Positions 45,579 to 57,500 of a stretch of DNA of 64,000 bases are shown here, in pieces; position 1 is the first letter of the stretch; each line of letters begins with the position of its first letter. The stretch comes from Aphrophora alni (taxonomy: Eukaryota > Arthropoda > Insecta > Hemiptera > Aphrophoridae): contig OY740768.1 of the NCBI GenBank assembly GCA_963513935.1, forward strand, positions 41,782,368 through 41,846,367, read 5' to 3'. The notes beneath the pieces were generated by a model, which was not told the DNA's origin, made no database searches, and saw nothing but the letters and a program-made list of their open reading frames with translations. The position numbers and the translations under genes were made by a program.

Positions 45579-47926
45579 CCCAGCAGGCGGGGCACATGTT
45601 AATTCACTTTGTTTGTTGAAAAAATTAATAAAAAATATTATTTTTATACAAAACCTAACTTATAATATATCATTTTTCTCAGGAAATGCGTAGAATTTAT
45701 CTATGTAATAATAATAAAAAAATTTGAAACAGTTTTGGTATGTTTGATGTCAAAAAATTTATCATTTTTTAGAAAAACCTGAATCATCCAAAATAAAATT
45801 TTTATCACTGTTTTTCAAGATATACAAAAGTTTTGTATAATATTTGTGAATATATTGGGGGGAGGGGAATTTGTTACATTTTCAAAATTTAAAAAAATTG
45901 GTTTATGAAAAAAGGAAAATTGGTAGGCTTATTTTCAAAAATTTACCAAAAATAGTAATATTTATGGAAAACACAACTTCAATAAGTTAGATGTAAAAAA
46001 TTTGGAGTTATTATGTCAAATAACGAAAATCGGAAAGTAACAGAGGCAAGAATTTCACAAAAATGCTAATGTATACCATACAAAAAAATTTTGATTTTTT
46101 TTTCAAGTATTACTAGAGATTTGTAATATATTTGTGGATAAAAGATGCTAAAAATAACAATCAATTTATAAAATTTTCATTAGACATGGTGAATTTTTAC
46201 GTAAGAAAATAAAATTTGCTCAAAAGATAGGCATATTTTCAAAAATTCACCAAAAATATAATTATTATTCAAAACCCAAGTTTTTATTACCTATGTTCTT
46301 ACAAAGATACATAGATTTTATGTGTGTATTGCAAAAACTTTTAGATGGAAACATTTTGGAGTTACAGTAGAACCTCTGTTAACCAGCCTCGGATTAACCG
46401 GTCCTCGGATTAACCGGCCTATATCGTAGTGTATTGGTTGGATGAAAGTTTCCGAAAATAAATTGTAATTGAAACACCAAAGTGGCGGCGATATCAAAGG
46501 ACTTTGTGGATAGCGGTATCCCATTGTCGGCGACGTAAAAACACCGCGGCACCAAAGCGGCGGCGATATCAAACGACTTTGTCGATAACGGTATCCCATT
46601 GTCGGCGCCGTAAAAACACCGCGGCATTGGCACCCTTCGGTATAGCAGACATACACCCACAAAAACGTTTGATGGGCCGCTTTTTTTCCACGAATCATTT
46701 TAGTATACATTATGAAAAATATAACATTTCTTTTCAGTTTTCTTCTTGTCTTTGACGGGTATATTACAGTAAATAAAAATGAGTGAGTTACGAAAACAAC
46801 GGAAGCGTGTTGGTTTCGTTTGAGACGCGGTTAAATGTGTCAAAAGACTTGACAGAGGGGAATCTGTAAACGAGCTTTGTAGTGTTTAATTTTTTCATGT
46901 TTGATGTATAATATACATAACATAATATATAAGATACATTTATGTACAATAAAATGAGTTGCAATAACATCTTAATTGCATAATTCTTAGCGCTACCTGA
47001 TTAAATAAGCTTTCTTTGAACGAAAACCGATTTTTCAGGGGAACCTCTGATTAACCGGCCAAACGGGCAACCGGCCCGGGTGTCAGTCCCGACTAGACCG
47101 GTTAAGAGGGGTTCTACTGTATTATGTACGGAATCAACAAAATTACCCTGTAACTGAGGCAAAATTCTACAGAAATAGGTATATAAACCAATAAATTTTT
47201 TTTTATAAATAGGCCTATATAAATTTCTAAACATTTTGCATATATTTTGCTAAAAACATAATCAATTTATAAAATTTTCATTAGACAAAATAATTTTTAT
47301 ATGTAAACAAATGGAAATTTGCTAAAAAGGTCAGACCAGATATAACATAACCTATCTATATTTATAGATAGGCCTATATAAATTGATAAACATTTTGCAT
47401 ACATTTTGGTAAACACATGGAAATTTGCTAAAAAGGGTGAACAGATTATAACATAACCTATCTCTTGACAGCCTCAGTTTAGATAAGTCTGACAATAAAT
47501 TCTACAAACAATAATACAGATATGACAGAGAGAAAGATTTGCAAAGCACAGATCGAAAGAGAAAGATGTGATCTACAGAACAGTGTTATGGTCGACCTGT
47601 TTGACAGAAAAATAGATTTGTGAACATCTGAGGAAAAATGGCGTCATTTCTACTTACAACCATGCAATTCAAATCTTTGATTTTACGCATAAAATTTTGC
47701 AAACTACCAAATTTTTAAATATTATTTATAACATTTTGTGGTATTTATATTTTTTAATTTTATTTTTTTGCATGATTATGCATCTGTGAAACATTAGCTT
47801 TCCAACGGTATTTTATTTATTGCGATAGGACGAAATGTTGAATTACAAAATGCGTCTTTTCTGGTCGTTTGACTAAACCATGCGTTGAAAATCGACTCGC
47901 TAGCGGGTCGAGGAACAGCTCCAGGG
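45579..47926. mobile_element. TTAA-flanked element, 2348 bp, with a Tigger inside
   Basis: TTAA at 45575-45578 and 47927-47930, ends CCCAGCAGG and GCTCCAGGG. The uninterrupted site is present near 51155 (TTTTAAAACTTTAAATCAAT), which fixes the boundaries. It has no transposase gene of its own and is interrupted by the pogo/Tigger element at 46365-47119. Outer parts match 21725-23099. A CGACTCGCTAGCGGGTCG hairpin lies near the right end. Confidence 0.75.
46365..47119 (+). mobile_element. pogo/Tigger-type element, non-autonomous, 755 bp
   Basis: TA on both sides, ends CAGTAGAACCTCTGTTAACC and its inverted match (18 of 20), with GGATTAACCGG repeats near both ends as in Tigger elements. Inside, ATG at 46779 reads MSELRKQRKRVGF, a stop, then VKCVKRLDRGESVNELCSV, the CENP-B-type helix-turn-helix of Tigger transposases. 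No catalytic domain. The shared GGTATCCCATTGTCGG block also appears in the 53268-54321 element. Confidence 0.8.
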
Positions 47927-48070
47927 TTAAATCAATGTGAGATTGGCTATGTGGATTTCAATCTATTTGTATAAAATGGCTGTCACTATCCAGTCTTTTC
48001 ACACTAATATTCATTTATTTTGTTATTAAATTTCATTATAAAAATATGTATTTTGTCGGAAACAAAAGAT

Positions 48071-48203
48071 AGCAATGATGATCCAAACCATTCTCAGATA
48101 ATAGATGTATGAAGCCAACAATTCTATACACTCAAGGTTCTCTTGTGTTGTGTGGAGGAGTTGGTTTCTTGTCTATTGAATGAAGTAATTAAGGCACTGA
48201 GTT
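48071..48203 (+). ncRNA. C/D box snoRNA-like unit 2
   Basis: C box ATGATGA right after AGCA, D box CTGA at 48197-48200. The closing stem AGC/GTT pairs with a G-U. The core is nearly identical to units 3-7, while the spacers on both sides differ more. Confidence 0.68.
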
Positions 48204-48565
48204 AATTAAATAGCGTATATTATATTAATTTGGTGTAATACCCATTAGCTATAGTATCCTAAATTATTGTGTTTCATATATTATTTTGTGCAATTTGTCA
48301 TTATTCAACTATATGCAAGGCGAAAGTTTTAATATGTTGTACAATTATAAACATGACAATGTATCCAACTGAAGCATTTTTTTTAAATATCTATTCATTT
48401 ATAAACTTTTGTTAATATAAGATTGGCTATGTGCATTTCAATCTGTGTGTCTATGAATAGAAATTACTGTCACTCTCCAGCCTTTTCACAGTAACATTCA
48501 ATCAATTTTGTTAATAAATAACAACAATTTTGTTAAAAATATGTATTTTGTCAGAGACAAAAAAT

Positions 48566-48698
48566 AGCAATGATGATCCAAACCATTCTCAGATAATAGA
48601 TGTATGAAGTCAACAATTCTATACACTCAAGGTTCTCTTGTGTTGTGTGGAGGAGTTGGTTTCTTGTCTATTGAATGAAGTAATTAAGGCACTGAGCT
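48566..48698 (+). ncRNA. C/D box snoRNA-like unit 3
   Basis: Exact C and D boxes (D at 48692-48695), stem AGC/GCT. One change (GAAGTCAACAATT for GAAGCCAACAATT) is shared with unit 6, which has a second change (GTCAGC); these two units are a duplicate pair. Confidence 0.68.
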
Positions 48699-48933
48699 CA
48701 TGTTAAATAGCGTATTTTATTTTAATTAGGCCTAATCAAAATTAGTTCTAGTCCTAAATTATTCCATTTCATATATTAATTATTCTGTGTAACTTGTCAT
48801 TAGTCACAGTATATTCTGGGGGGAAGTTTTAATATATCTTATAATTAAAAAGATCTTTCCAAACTTGACTATGTGTCCAAATTTTGTTGATAAATATCAA
48901 AAATATTAGGTATTGTCTCTGAGACAAAAAAAT

Positions 48934-49066
48934 AGCAATGATGATCCAAACCATTCTCAGATAATAGATGTATGAAGCCAACAATTCTATACACTCAAGG
49001 TTCTCTTGTGTTGTGTGGAGGAGTTGGTTTCTTGTCTATTGAATGAAGTAATTAAGGCACTGAGCT
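48934..49066 (+). ncRNA. C/D box snoRNA-like unit 4
   Basis: Exact C and D boxes (D at 49060-49063), stem AGC/GCT. It repeats with unit 5 at a spacing of 368 bp including a nearly identical leader (AAATATTAGGTATTGTCTCT). Confidence 0.68.
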
Positions 49067-49300
49067 CATATTAAATAGCGTATTTTATATTAATTAGGCC
49101 TAATCAAAATTAGTTCTAGTCCTAAATTATTCCATTTCATATATTAATTATTCTGTGTAACTTGTCATTAGTCACAGTATATTCTGGGGGGAAGTTTTAA
49201 TATATCTTATAATTAAAAAGATCTTTCCAAACTTGACTATGTGTCCAAATTTTGTTGATAAATATCAAAAATATTAGGTATTGTCTCTGAGACAAAAAAA

Positions 49301-49435
49301 TAGCAATGATGATCCAAACCATTCTCAGATAATAGATGTATGAAGCCAACAATTCTATACACTCAAGGTTCTCTTGTGTTGTGTGGAGGAGTTGGTTTCT
49401 TGTCTATTGAATGAAGTAATTAAGGCACTGAGCTA
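49301..49435 (+). ncRNA. C/D box snoRNA-like unit 5
   Basis: Exact boxes, closing stem TAGC/GCTA of 4 bp. The downstream spacer (TTTGGCGTAATACTCATTAG) is shared with unit 7. Confidence 0.68.
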
Positions 49436-49795
49436 ATTAAATAGCGTATTTTATATTAATTTGGCGTAATACTCATTAGCTAAATTCTTAAATTATTGTG
49501 TTTCATATATTATTTTGTGCAATTTGTCATTATTCAACTATATGCAAGGCGAAAGTTTTAATATGTTGTTCAATTAAAAACATGACCATGTGTCCAACTG
49601 TGAATCATGTTTTTTTATATCTGTTCGTTTAAAACCTTTTGTTAATATAAGATTGGCTATGTGCATTTCAATCTGTGTGTCTATGAATAGAAATTACTGT
49701 CACTCTCCAGCCTTTTCACAGTAACATTCAATCAATTTTGTTAATAAATAACAACAATTTTGTTAAAAATATGTATTTTGTCAGAGACAAAAAAT

Positions 49796-49928
49796 AGCAA
49801 TGATGATCCAAACCATTCTCAGATAATAGATGTATGAAGTCAGCAATTCTATACACTCAAGGTTCTCTTGTGTTGTGTGGAGGAGTTGGTTTCTTGTCTA
49901 TTGAATGAAGTAATTAAGGCACTGAGCT
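49796..49928 (+). ncRNA. C/D box snoRNA-like unit 6
   Basis: Exact boxes, stem AGC/GCT. Together with about 650 bp of its flanks it is a near-identical copy, 1230 bp downstream, of the unit 3 region. Confidence 0.68.
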
Positions 49929-50301
49929 CATGTTAAATAGCGTATTTTATTTTAATTAGGCCTAATCAAAATTAGTTCTAGTCCTAAATTATTCCATTTC
50001 ATATATTAATTATTCTGTGTAACTTGTCATTAGTCACAGTATATTCTGGGGGGAAGTTTTAATATATCTTATAATTAAAAAGATCTTTCCAAACTTGACT
50101 ATGTGTCCAACTGAAGCATGTTTTTTTATATCTGTTGATTTAAAAACATTAAATCTATGTAAGATTGGCTATGTGCATTTCAATCAATGTGTTTATAGAA
50201 ATTAGAAGTGACTGTCACTGTTCCGTCTTTTCACACTAACATTTAATCTATTTTGTTGATAAATATCACAAATATTAGGTATTGTCTCTGAGACAAAAAA
50301 A

Positions 50302-50436
50302 TAGCAATGATGATCCAAACCATTCTCAGATAATAGATGTATGAAGCCAACAATTCTATACACTCAAGGTTCTCTTGTGTTGTGTGGAGGAGTTGGTTTC
50401 TTGTCTATTGAATGAAGTAATTAAGGCACTGAGCTA
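50302..50436 (+). ncRNA. C/D box snoRNA-like unit 7
   Basis: Exact boxes, stem TAGC/GCTA. The core is the same as in units 4 and 5. Confidence 0.68.
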
Positions 50437-50792
50437 ATTAAATAGCGTATTTTATATTAATTTGGCGTAATACTCATTAGCTATAGTATCCTAAATTATT
50501 GTGTTTCATATATTATTTTGTGCAATTTGTCATTATTCAACTATATGCAAGGCGAAAGTTTTAATATGTTGTACAATTATAAACATGACAATGTATCCAA
50601 CTGAAGCATGTTTTTTTATATCTTCATTTATAAACTTTTGTTAATGTAAGATTGGGTACGTAGGGATTTCAATTGACGTGTTTATGAAAAATATTATAAG
50701 TGACCTGTCAATATCAGCCTTTTCGCACTAACATTCATTCTATTTTGTTGATAAATATCACAAGAATTAGGTATTGTGTCGGAATCAAAAGA

Positions 50793-50927
50793 TAGCAATG
50801 ATGATCCAAACCATTCTCAGATAATAGATGTATGAAGCCAACAATTCTATACACTCAAGGTTCTCTTGTGTTGTGTGGAGGAGTTGGTTTTTTGTCTATT
50901 GAATGAAGTAATTGAGGCACTGAGCTA
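50793..50927 (+). ncRNA. C/D box snoRNA-like unit 8
   Basis: Exact boxes, stem TAGC/GCTA. Two substitutions in the 3' part (TTTTTTGTC for TTTCTTGTC and ATTGAGGCA for ATTAAGGCA). Spacers on both sides are the most diverged of units 2-8, yet the core is conserved. Confidence 0.66.
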
Positions 50928-53263
50928 TTTATTAAATAGCTTTTTTTACATAAATTAAGCATAATACCAATTTGTTCTGTTCCTAAATAATTGGATTTCA
51001 TATATTAATTATTTAGTGCAGCTTGTTATTCTCGGTATATTCAGAGGGGGGGGGGGTAGTTTTAATAAGTCTTACAATTAAAAACATCTTTGAAAAGATG
51101 AATATGTGTCCAACTGAAGCTTGTTTTTATATCTGTTTATTTTAAAACTTTAAATCAATGTGAGAGTGGCTACATGCATTTCAATCAATGTGTCTACGAA
51201 ATAGAAATAAATATCACTATACAAGCCGCCATGAATCTAGTCCGTTGAAGGAGGAGCCTGTAGAGACTTAACCTTGAAACCTTGAAGAAACAAATAGGAA
51301 CCCAGCAAGCTTGCAAACTCATTTCCTCACTGTGACCGCGCTTGGGACCACATTTCTTCTGGTGTTACATTGATTTAAGGTGGTTGGAAAAATCATAGAT
51401 ACTGCATTTCATCATGCATCATAGTTGCAAATAGCATTACGTAACGAACAATTTAAAAAAAGAAATACATCCATAGCTGCTTTCCACATCCTTGTAAACA
51501 AATCGTCATAAATTTCTTAACCAAACTTTTTTTTTTGCTTCAAAAATAAATAAAAATTTCGAAAATATCAATTAAAAACTAATATTAATTTTTGTACTGG
51601 TTATAATAATTATTACAGGGGAAATAATTATTACTGTTAAAATAAAAAGTGTTTGCATTACCACAGACAAGGTTGTATACTCTTTTGTCTATGACATTAT
51701 TAATAAAGTTGTAAATAAATAATACTTTATACTTTGTACACTTAAATGTATCACCATTATAAGCAAGATGTAATGTCTTCTCTAGTACTAATGTTAATAT
51801 TGACAAATTTTAGAATTAAATGAAAATATTTATTATTTGGAAACTTGCTGTTGAGTCAGTGCCTGAGCTGTGTGTTTCGCCTCTTTGTTTACAGCACTAT
51901 CAGATTATGTCACATTTATTTCCTCAAACTCTTATTGCTATCCTTTATGGGAAGGTACAAAATATTATCTCTAGCACTTCTGGAAAGTAATAAACAACAT
52001 CAGTGGATTTGTGGACGACCAAGTCAAGTAATCTGATCGATTTGTGCGGATTTTATAGTTAGTTTCATTCATCTTTGTTCCTTCGTCGTTGTTATTAGTT
52101 AATAACAGTACTTGATAAATTTTCTTAAATAAGCTAATAATTTATATTATTAAGAACATTTTATTAGATTTATTTAGAAAATTTATTTCAAAATATTCAT
52201 CCAAAGGGTTTAAACGTAATATACATTGTGAGGTAAGTTTATTATTTTCAACCAAATATGTTATACATTATTTCTTTATAGGTTCATGTTTAAGTATGAT
52301 AAGTGACATATAATGGTAATGTATCTGTTACACTAAACCTGTTTAAATTAATAAAACATGCAACATAATGGTAACATTTGGGAAGATATGGTTACATAGG
52401 GGTGAATATGGGCTGTATTGATATGCGTGTGGGCCCTTAAATTAATTAGCCATTATTACAAATAACACTCCAGGTCACTTATACACTAAGCCACCTTATA
52501 ATGAGTTAAACGATCAATTATTATATTAAATATGGTTAATATTATTAAGCTAATGGTTCCTTACATATTAACTATTGTTAAGGGGAAACGTGGTCTGGTT
52601 CAAAGATAACGTAACCGTTGTCCGTCGTAACTATCTCTGATCCAATTACGGTTAAATTTGTGGGCACTTAATTATCCATACTCATGGGGGTCTTTAGACC
52701 CGTCCAAATGGTCTTAGCCGACCATTGCTCAGGTTAATATGGATGCGAAACTTTAAACGATCCGCTGATTAATGTCCCTGCGACTGCTGTCTCGCTGCCT
52801 GCCACACACACTGTGCACAAGGACCGTCTCCTTGTGCAAGGCAAATGATGCATCTGGTTTCGATTTCCTGGCAAGGCAATTCGAATTGTGGTGAAACGTC
52901 ATGAACAAAAAACTATTGTGTAACTCAAACCTACACAAACATTATAAAACTATTTATTTACGCAACTCTATTAGCATTGCAAAACATTGATAGCCTTAAC
53001 TGAGACGAAAACAGTCTGATCGTAGTGTGGATGAGTCAATTTGAAGGTATCGAGGGGGAGGAACCATAATATACAGTCTTTGCCTAAGGATGACCTAAAT
53101 AAAATAAAATGGTTAAAATAATAACTGTAAGTGACCCCTGCTGGGTTAAGGAATTATCAATTACTTATTATCAATTTACTTATTGGATTTTAAAAACGAG
53201 AAATATGTATAAAAGTTAGTTGTCATTAAAAAGTGTAAACATTTATTCTATATTATTTAACTT
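50928..53263. other. Intron sequence, last array spacer and unassigned DNA
   Basis: Up to about 51220 this is array spacer, including the TTTTAAAACTTTAAATCAAT empty site. Beyond that I recognise nothing: 51230-51380 and 52580-52900 are less AT-rich but show no ORF, splice-site pair or known repeat that I can defend. Confidence 0.4.
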
Positions 53264-53267
53264 TTAA

Positions 53268-54321
53268 CCCTTTGACGAGTGCGGCCGTTCCTGAACGTCC
53301 CAAATAGCCAACAGCTGGTTAGTAAGTATTTACAAAGAAAATTGTTGTCAAGGAGTAAGAAAAAAAAATTTATAAATAGTTGTTTTATTGGTTACAAATG
53401 TATAATAATATAATAATATTGTGTTAAAAACTTGTAAGAATAAAAATTTACACTGATAAATGTACTTTAAAAAAAATTTGCACTGAAAAATCATTGTCAC
53501 CCGTCGGTATAGCAGACATACACAGACAAAAACGTTTGCTGGGCCGCTTTTTTTCTACGAATCAATTTAGTATAGCCTACATAATGGAAAATATAACATT
53601 TCTTTTCAGTTTTCTTGGAAGCGTGTGTTGGTTTCGTTTGCTGATAGCGGTATCCCATTGTCGGCGGCATAAAAACACCGTGGCATTGTCACCCGTCGGT
53701 ATAGCAGACATACACAGACAAAAACGTTTGATGGGCCGCTTTTTTTTCCACGAATCAATTTAGTATAGCCTACATTATGGAAAATATAACATTTCTTTTC
53801 AATTTTCTTGGAAGCGTGTGTTGGTTTCGTTCGAGACGCGGCTAAATGTGTCAAAAGACTAGACAGAGGGGAATCTGTAAAAAAGCTTTGTAGTGTTTAA
53901 TTTTTCATGTTTGATGTATAATATACGTAACATAATATAATGATACAAATCACTTATACTAGACAAGGAACATAGGCACAGGTGTGTGTAGGGGGGAAAC
54001 AACCGCGGAGAAGACGATGCCATCGCCTACATTTACGCGTCAATCAATACGCATGGTGAATTCTCCTGAAACCACGCCCCCTGGAGTTGTCCTGCCTTAC
54101 AATTGTGAAAAACCCGATTTCATGTGTTCTTAATACTATTTCTTGTTGAATTGTGACAACACAATAAGCCATGACTAATTTGTTTTATGATAAATACTTT
54201 TATTGCTCAGACGTAACCTAAAATGTTCCGGAACGTCCATACTCATTTACGCAAACAGCACAGAGAACGTTCAAGAACGGCCGTACTCGTTAATCGGTAT
54301 TTCCCTGTACTCTTCAAAGGG
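53268..54321. mobile_element. TTAA-flanked element with long inverted ends, 1054 bp
   Basis: TTAA at 53264-53267 and 54322-54325. Ends CCCTTTGACGAGT and the inverted CCCTTTGAAGAGT, with a second inverted motif CGGCCGTTCCTGAACGT / CGGCCGTTCTTGAACGT further in. The interior contains a 200-bp direct duplication (CCCGTCGGTATAGCAGACAT at 53490 and 53691) and pieces of the Tigger element of 46365-47119. It encodes no intact protein. A truncated inverted copy is at 40975-41457. Confidence 0.75.
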
Positions 54322-54504
54322 TTAAATTTTATTTACAAAATAGGTTCCATATTCATAATAAATGAAGAAAACTTAGTAATTGTAACATAAGGTGCCGAAA
54401 TAATTCTTCGCTAGGTCACATATTTTTATAAGAAAAACCTGCAAATGATTTTAATGTTAATCTTAAAGTTTGTGCTACTTAAATTAAGTGTGTTCTAATT
54501 TGAG

Positions 54505-54567
54505 GAAATGGTTATCCAAACTATTCTCAAATAAATATATTTATGAAACAACTAGCTTATACATTGA
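54505..54567 (+). pseudogene. snoRNA-like unit 9, left half (split by a hAT element)
   Basis: GAAATGGTTATCCAAACTATTCTCA and TTTATGAAACAACTAG with TTATACATTGAGG align with the first half of the units. The C box is lost. The hAT element at 54576-58155 interrupts it after GGGTTATG; the right half is at 58164-58223. Confidence 0.6.
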
Positions 54568-54575
54568 GGGTTATG

Positions 54576-57500
54576 CAGGGCTGGTAACAGTTCACTTTTT
54601 TCACTTTTTTTCCACTTTTTTGGATATAGTCATTTAAAGTCACTTTTTACAAAATTATTCACTTTTCTTCACTTTTTTTACTAATTTAAAAAAAATGAGT
54701 TTTAATTGTTTTTTTTTATTACTTAGATTCTTTTATGTTCTACCCCAATGAAGGTGGAACAAAATTTTCCCAAACTGAGGGGTACTTCATGCTCCAATCT
54801 GTTGTAACCCAGATTGTTGTAAGCATTTTTTTTCAGGTTGATGCAGCAGACAACTGCGTAGTATTTCAGATATACAATAATTCATTGAATTATTGTATAC
54901 CTTATGTACTATTCGCCTACAGTACTACATATTTTTTTGTGCATATTTGAAAGTATTTTGTTTACAAAATTACAGGTTGTTTTGAATGGTTTCAGGTTTC
55001 ACTTCTAATTATTAAATAAACTGTGCAATAAAGTGTATAAAACTATGGGAAGGTGCAAGTTTCAGAACTTATGGTTGGATAAAAATGATCCCCAAGGGTA
55101 CAAAATAAGTGATTGGGGGAAAAAAACATTCAAACAGTGAACTTTTGTGTAAAATCTGTGATAAAATTATCAATATAAGTTCAAATGGCTTTCAGGCCAT
55201 CATTCAACATTCTAATAAAACAATTCATATTAATCAGTGCAAAGTAAAGTTAAACACAAATCAACTTAGATTGTTGTCAGTGAACGTACCACTTCCAACT
55301 AATTCAAGTGTAGAAGATTCAAATCATGAGGAAGAAAAACTGACACCATTGCCTTTGTTTACTAAAACTGTCAATTTATATAATGTTCGAGATAAAACTA
55401 CTGTAGCAGAAATAATGTGGTGTATGAAGTGTGTTGCCGCAGACTATAGTTTTGCCTCTTGCAGTGAACTTCGTGAAACTTTTCTGGTAAGTTCTTTGCT
55501 CATAACCATAAAAACGTTAAAGCAATACGATAGTATTAAAAATGCATGGTAAAATAATTTATAATACAAATTTGATTAGTGTCAGTAAGTATTAAATACA
55601 ATAATACATAATAATGTACTATAATGACTTTCGTTTATGCTAAGTTACTTGTATTTTTACTTTTAAATTCTGCAAATTTTATTAAATTTTTTTGTATTTG
55701 TTTTTTTGTAGGTGATGTTTGGAGATGCAGTTCCTCAAGACTTTAGTTTAGGACGTAATAAAGCTCACTATTTAATTACAGATGCACTTGCACCCTATTT
55801 TTAAAAAATAATCATGAAAGACATAGAAGAGTCATATGTTACTCTTTTGTTTGACGAAACTACAAATGCTGCAGGGAAAAAGGAATTACAAGTAGGTGTT
55901 AGGTACTGGTCTCCAAGTCAGAATCGGATTGTATATAATCATTTAGAGACTTTTTTTCTAGGCACTGCCACAGCTCCTATTCTTGTGGAAAAACTCAATA
56001 GTGCTCTTAACAATGCATCAGTTCCGGCAAAAAACATTCTTATGTTAGAATCAGATAGCCCAAACGTGAACAAATCAGTAAAACGAATATTTAACGAACA
56101 AGTACTCTTAGTTAGAAAAAAAGGACTTTTAAATTTAGGATTCTGCGATATTCATACCATCCACAATGCTTTTCTCAAAGGTTTAGAGGAACTTGGTGAA
56201 GATGCTTCGGAACTTATTTTTGATGTTCATAATTTCTTCCATAAATGGCCGGCCAGATGGGAAGATTACAGTGAAATTCAAAGACAAACTGGCACTGTAA
56301 ACCATAAGTTTATAAAACATTGTCCAAGTCGGTGGCTTACTATACAGAGCAGTGCTGAAAGACTTTTAGAACAATGGAAAGCTACAGAGAAGTATTTTTT
56401 AACATATGTGCCAAAGCATAGGCCAAATTTAATGAAAAGGTCCGGGTATCTAAAAATTGTAAGGCTGCTCAAGAAATCTACAATGAAATCAGAACTTCAT
56501 TTTGTTATATCTAGTTCTCAAATCTTTACTAGCATCACAGGCTTCTTCCAAAAAGAAGAACCGCTAATTCATCTGTTACATTATATGCTGTCGGAGTTAG
56601 TCATGAAAATGTTAGGGAGGATTTGCAAATTAGAAGTTCTCAAAGATCTTGATCTTGGAAATATTAATGATGATTTTTTTAATACTGAAAATCTACTTCC
56701 TTTAAAAGATCTCACATTTTCGGATGAAATATCAACAAACTTGAAAACTGTTGGCGAGAAAGATAGGACTTTTTTCTGCCATCAAGTTCAAAAACATTTT
56801 TCTGTAGCTATTAAGCATATTGTGAACAAATCATCTGTTACAAATCCTTTTCTAAAGAGATTGTCATGTTTAGATCCCAATGAAAGGCTGTCCAAAGAGA
56901 GTTGTCAAAGTATAGTTGAAATTGCTAGGGCCATGCCATGGCAAGTCCAAACAGATATTCTTGTGGATGAGTGGAAACTTCTTCAATTAGAAAAAGATGA
57001 ACCAAAATCCAAAGAAAAATCCATTGATCTTTATTGGTCTCAGTTTTTTATCAAATCTGATTCCACTGGAAAGAGTCCTAGATTTCCAACAGTTGAAAAA
57101 GTTATCAAAGCTTCATTATCCTTGTCACATGGAAATGCTGATGTGGAAAGAGGATTTTCGACTTCAGGCAGGACTCTTACAAACGATAGAGCATCTATGT
57201 CTGAAAGAACCTTAAATGCTTTAATCACTGTTAAAAGTGCCCTTAAAAAGTTTGATAATAAACCTTACCTTATTCCTATAACTGAAGAGCTCCTTTCCAT
57301 GGGACGTATGGCTTATAAAGAATATAATACCTTCTTGGAGAGAGAAAGAGAAAAGAAACGACTTAAAGATGAAGCTGAGAAGGCTGAACAAGACAGGAAA
57401 ATAGCTGAAGAAGAAAATAAGAAACATCTTGACAAAAAAAGGAAAAACATTGCTGATGACGAAGAAAAGTTAAAAAAATTACGAAAAGAAGAAGAGGAGC

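Noticed and set aside
44821..50927. Reading the array as an ordinary satellite or SINE
   Set aside because: The conserved core begins and ends exactly at C and D boxes with pairing ends, all in the host sense, and there is no poly(A) tail, target duplication or tRNA/5S head.
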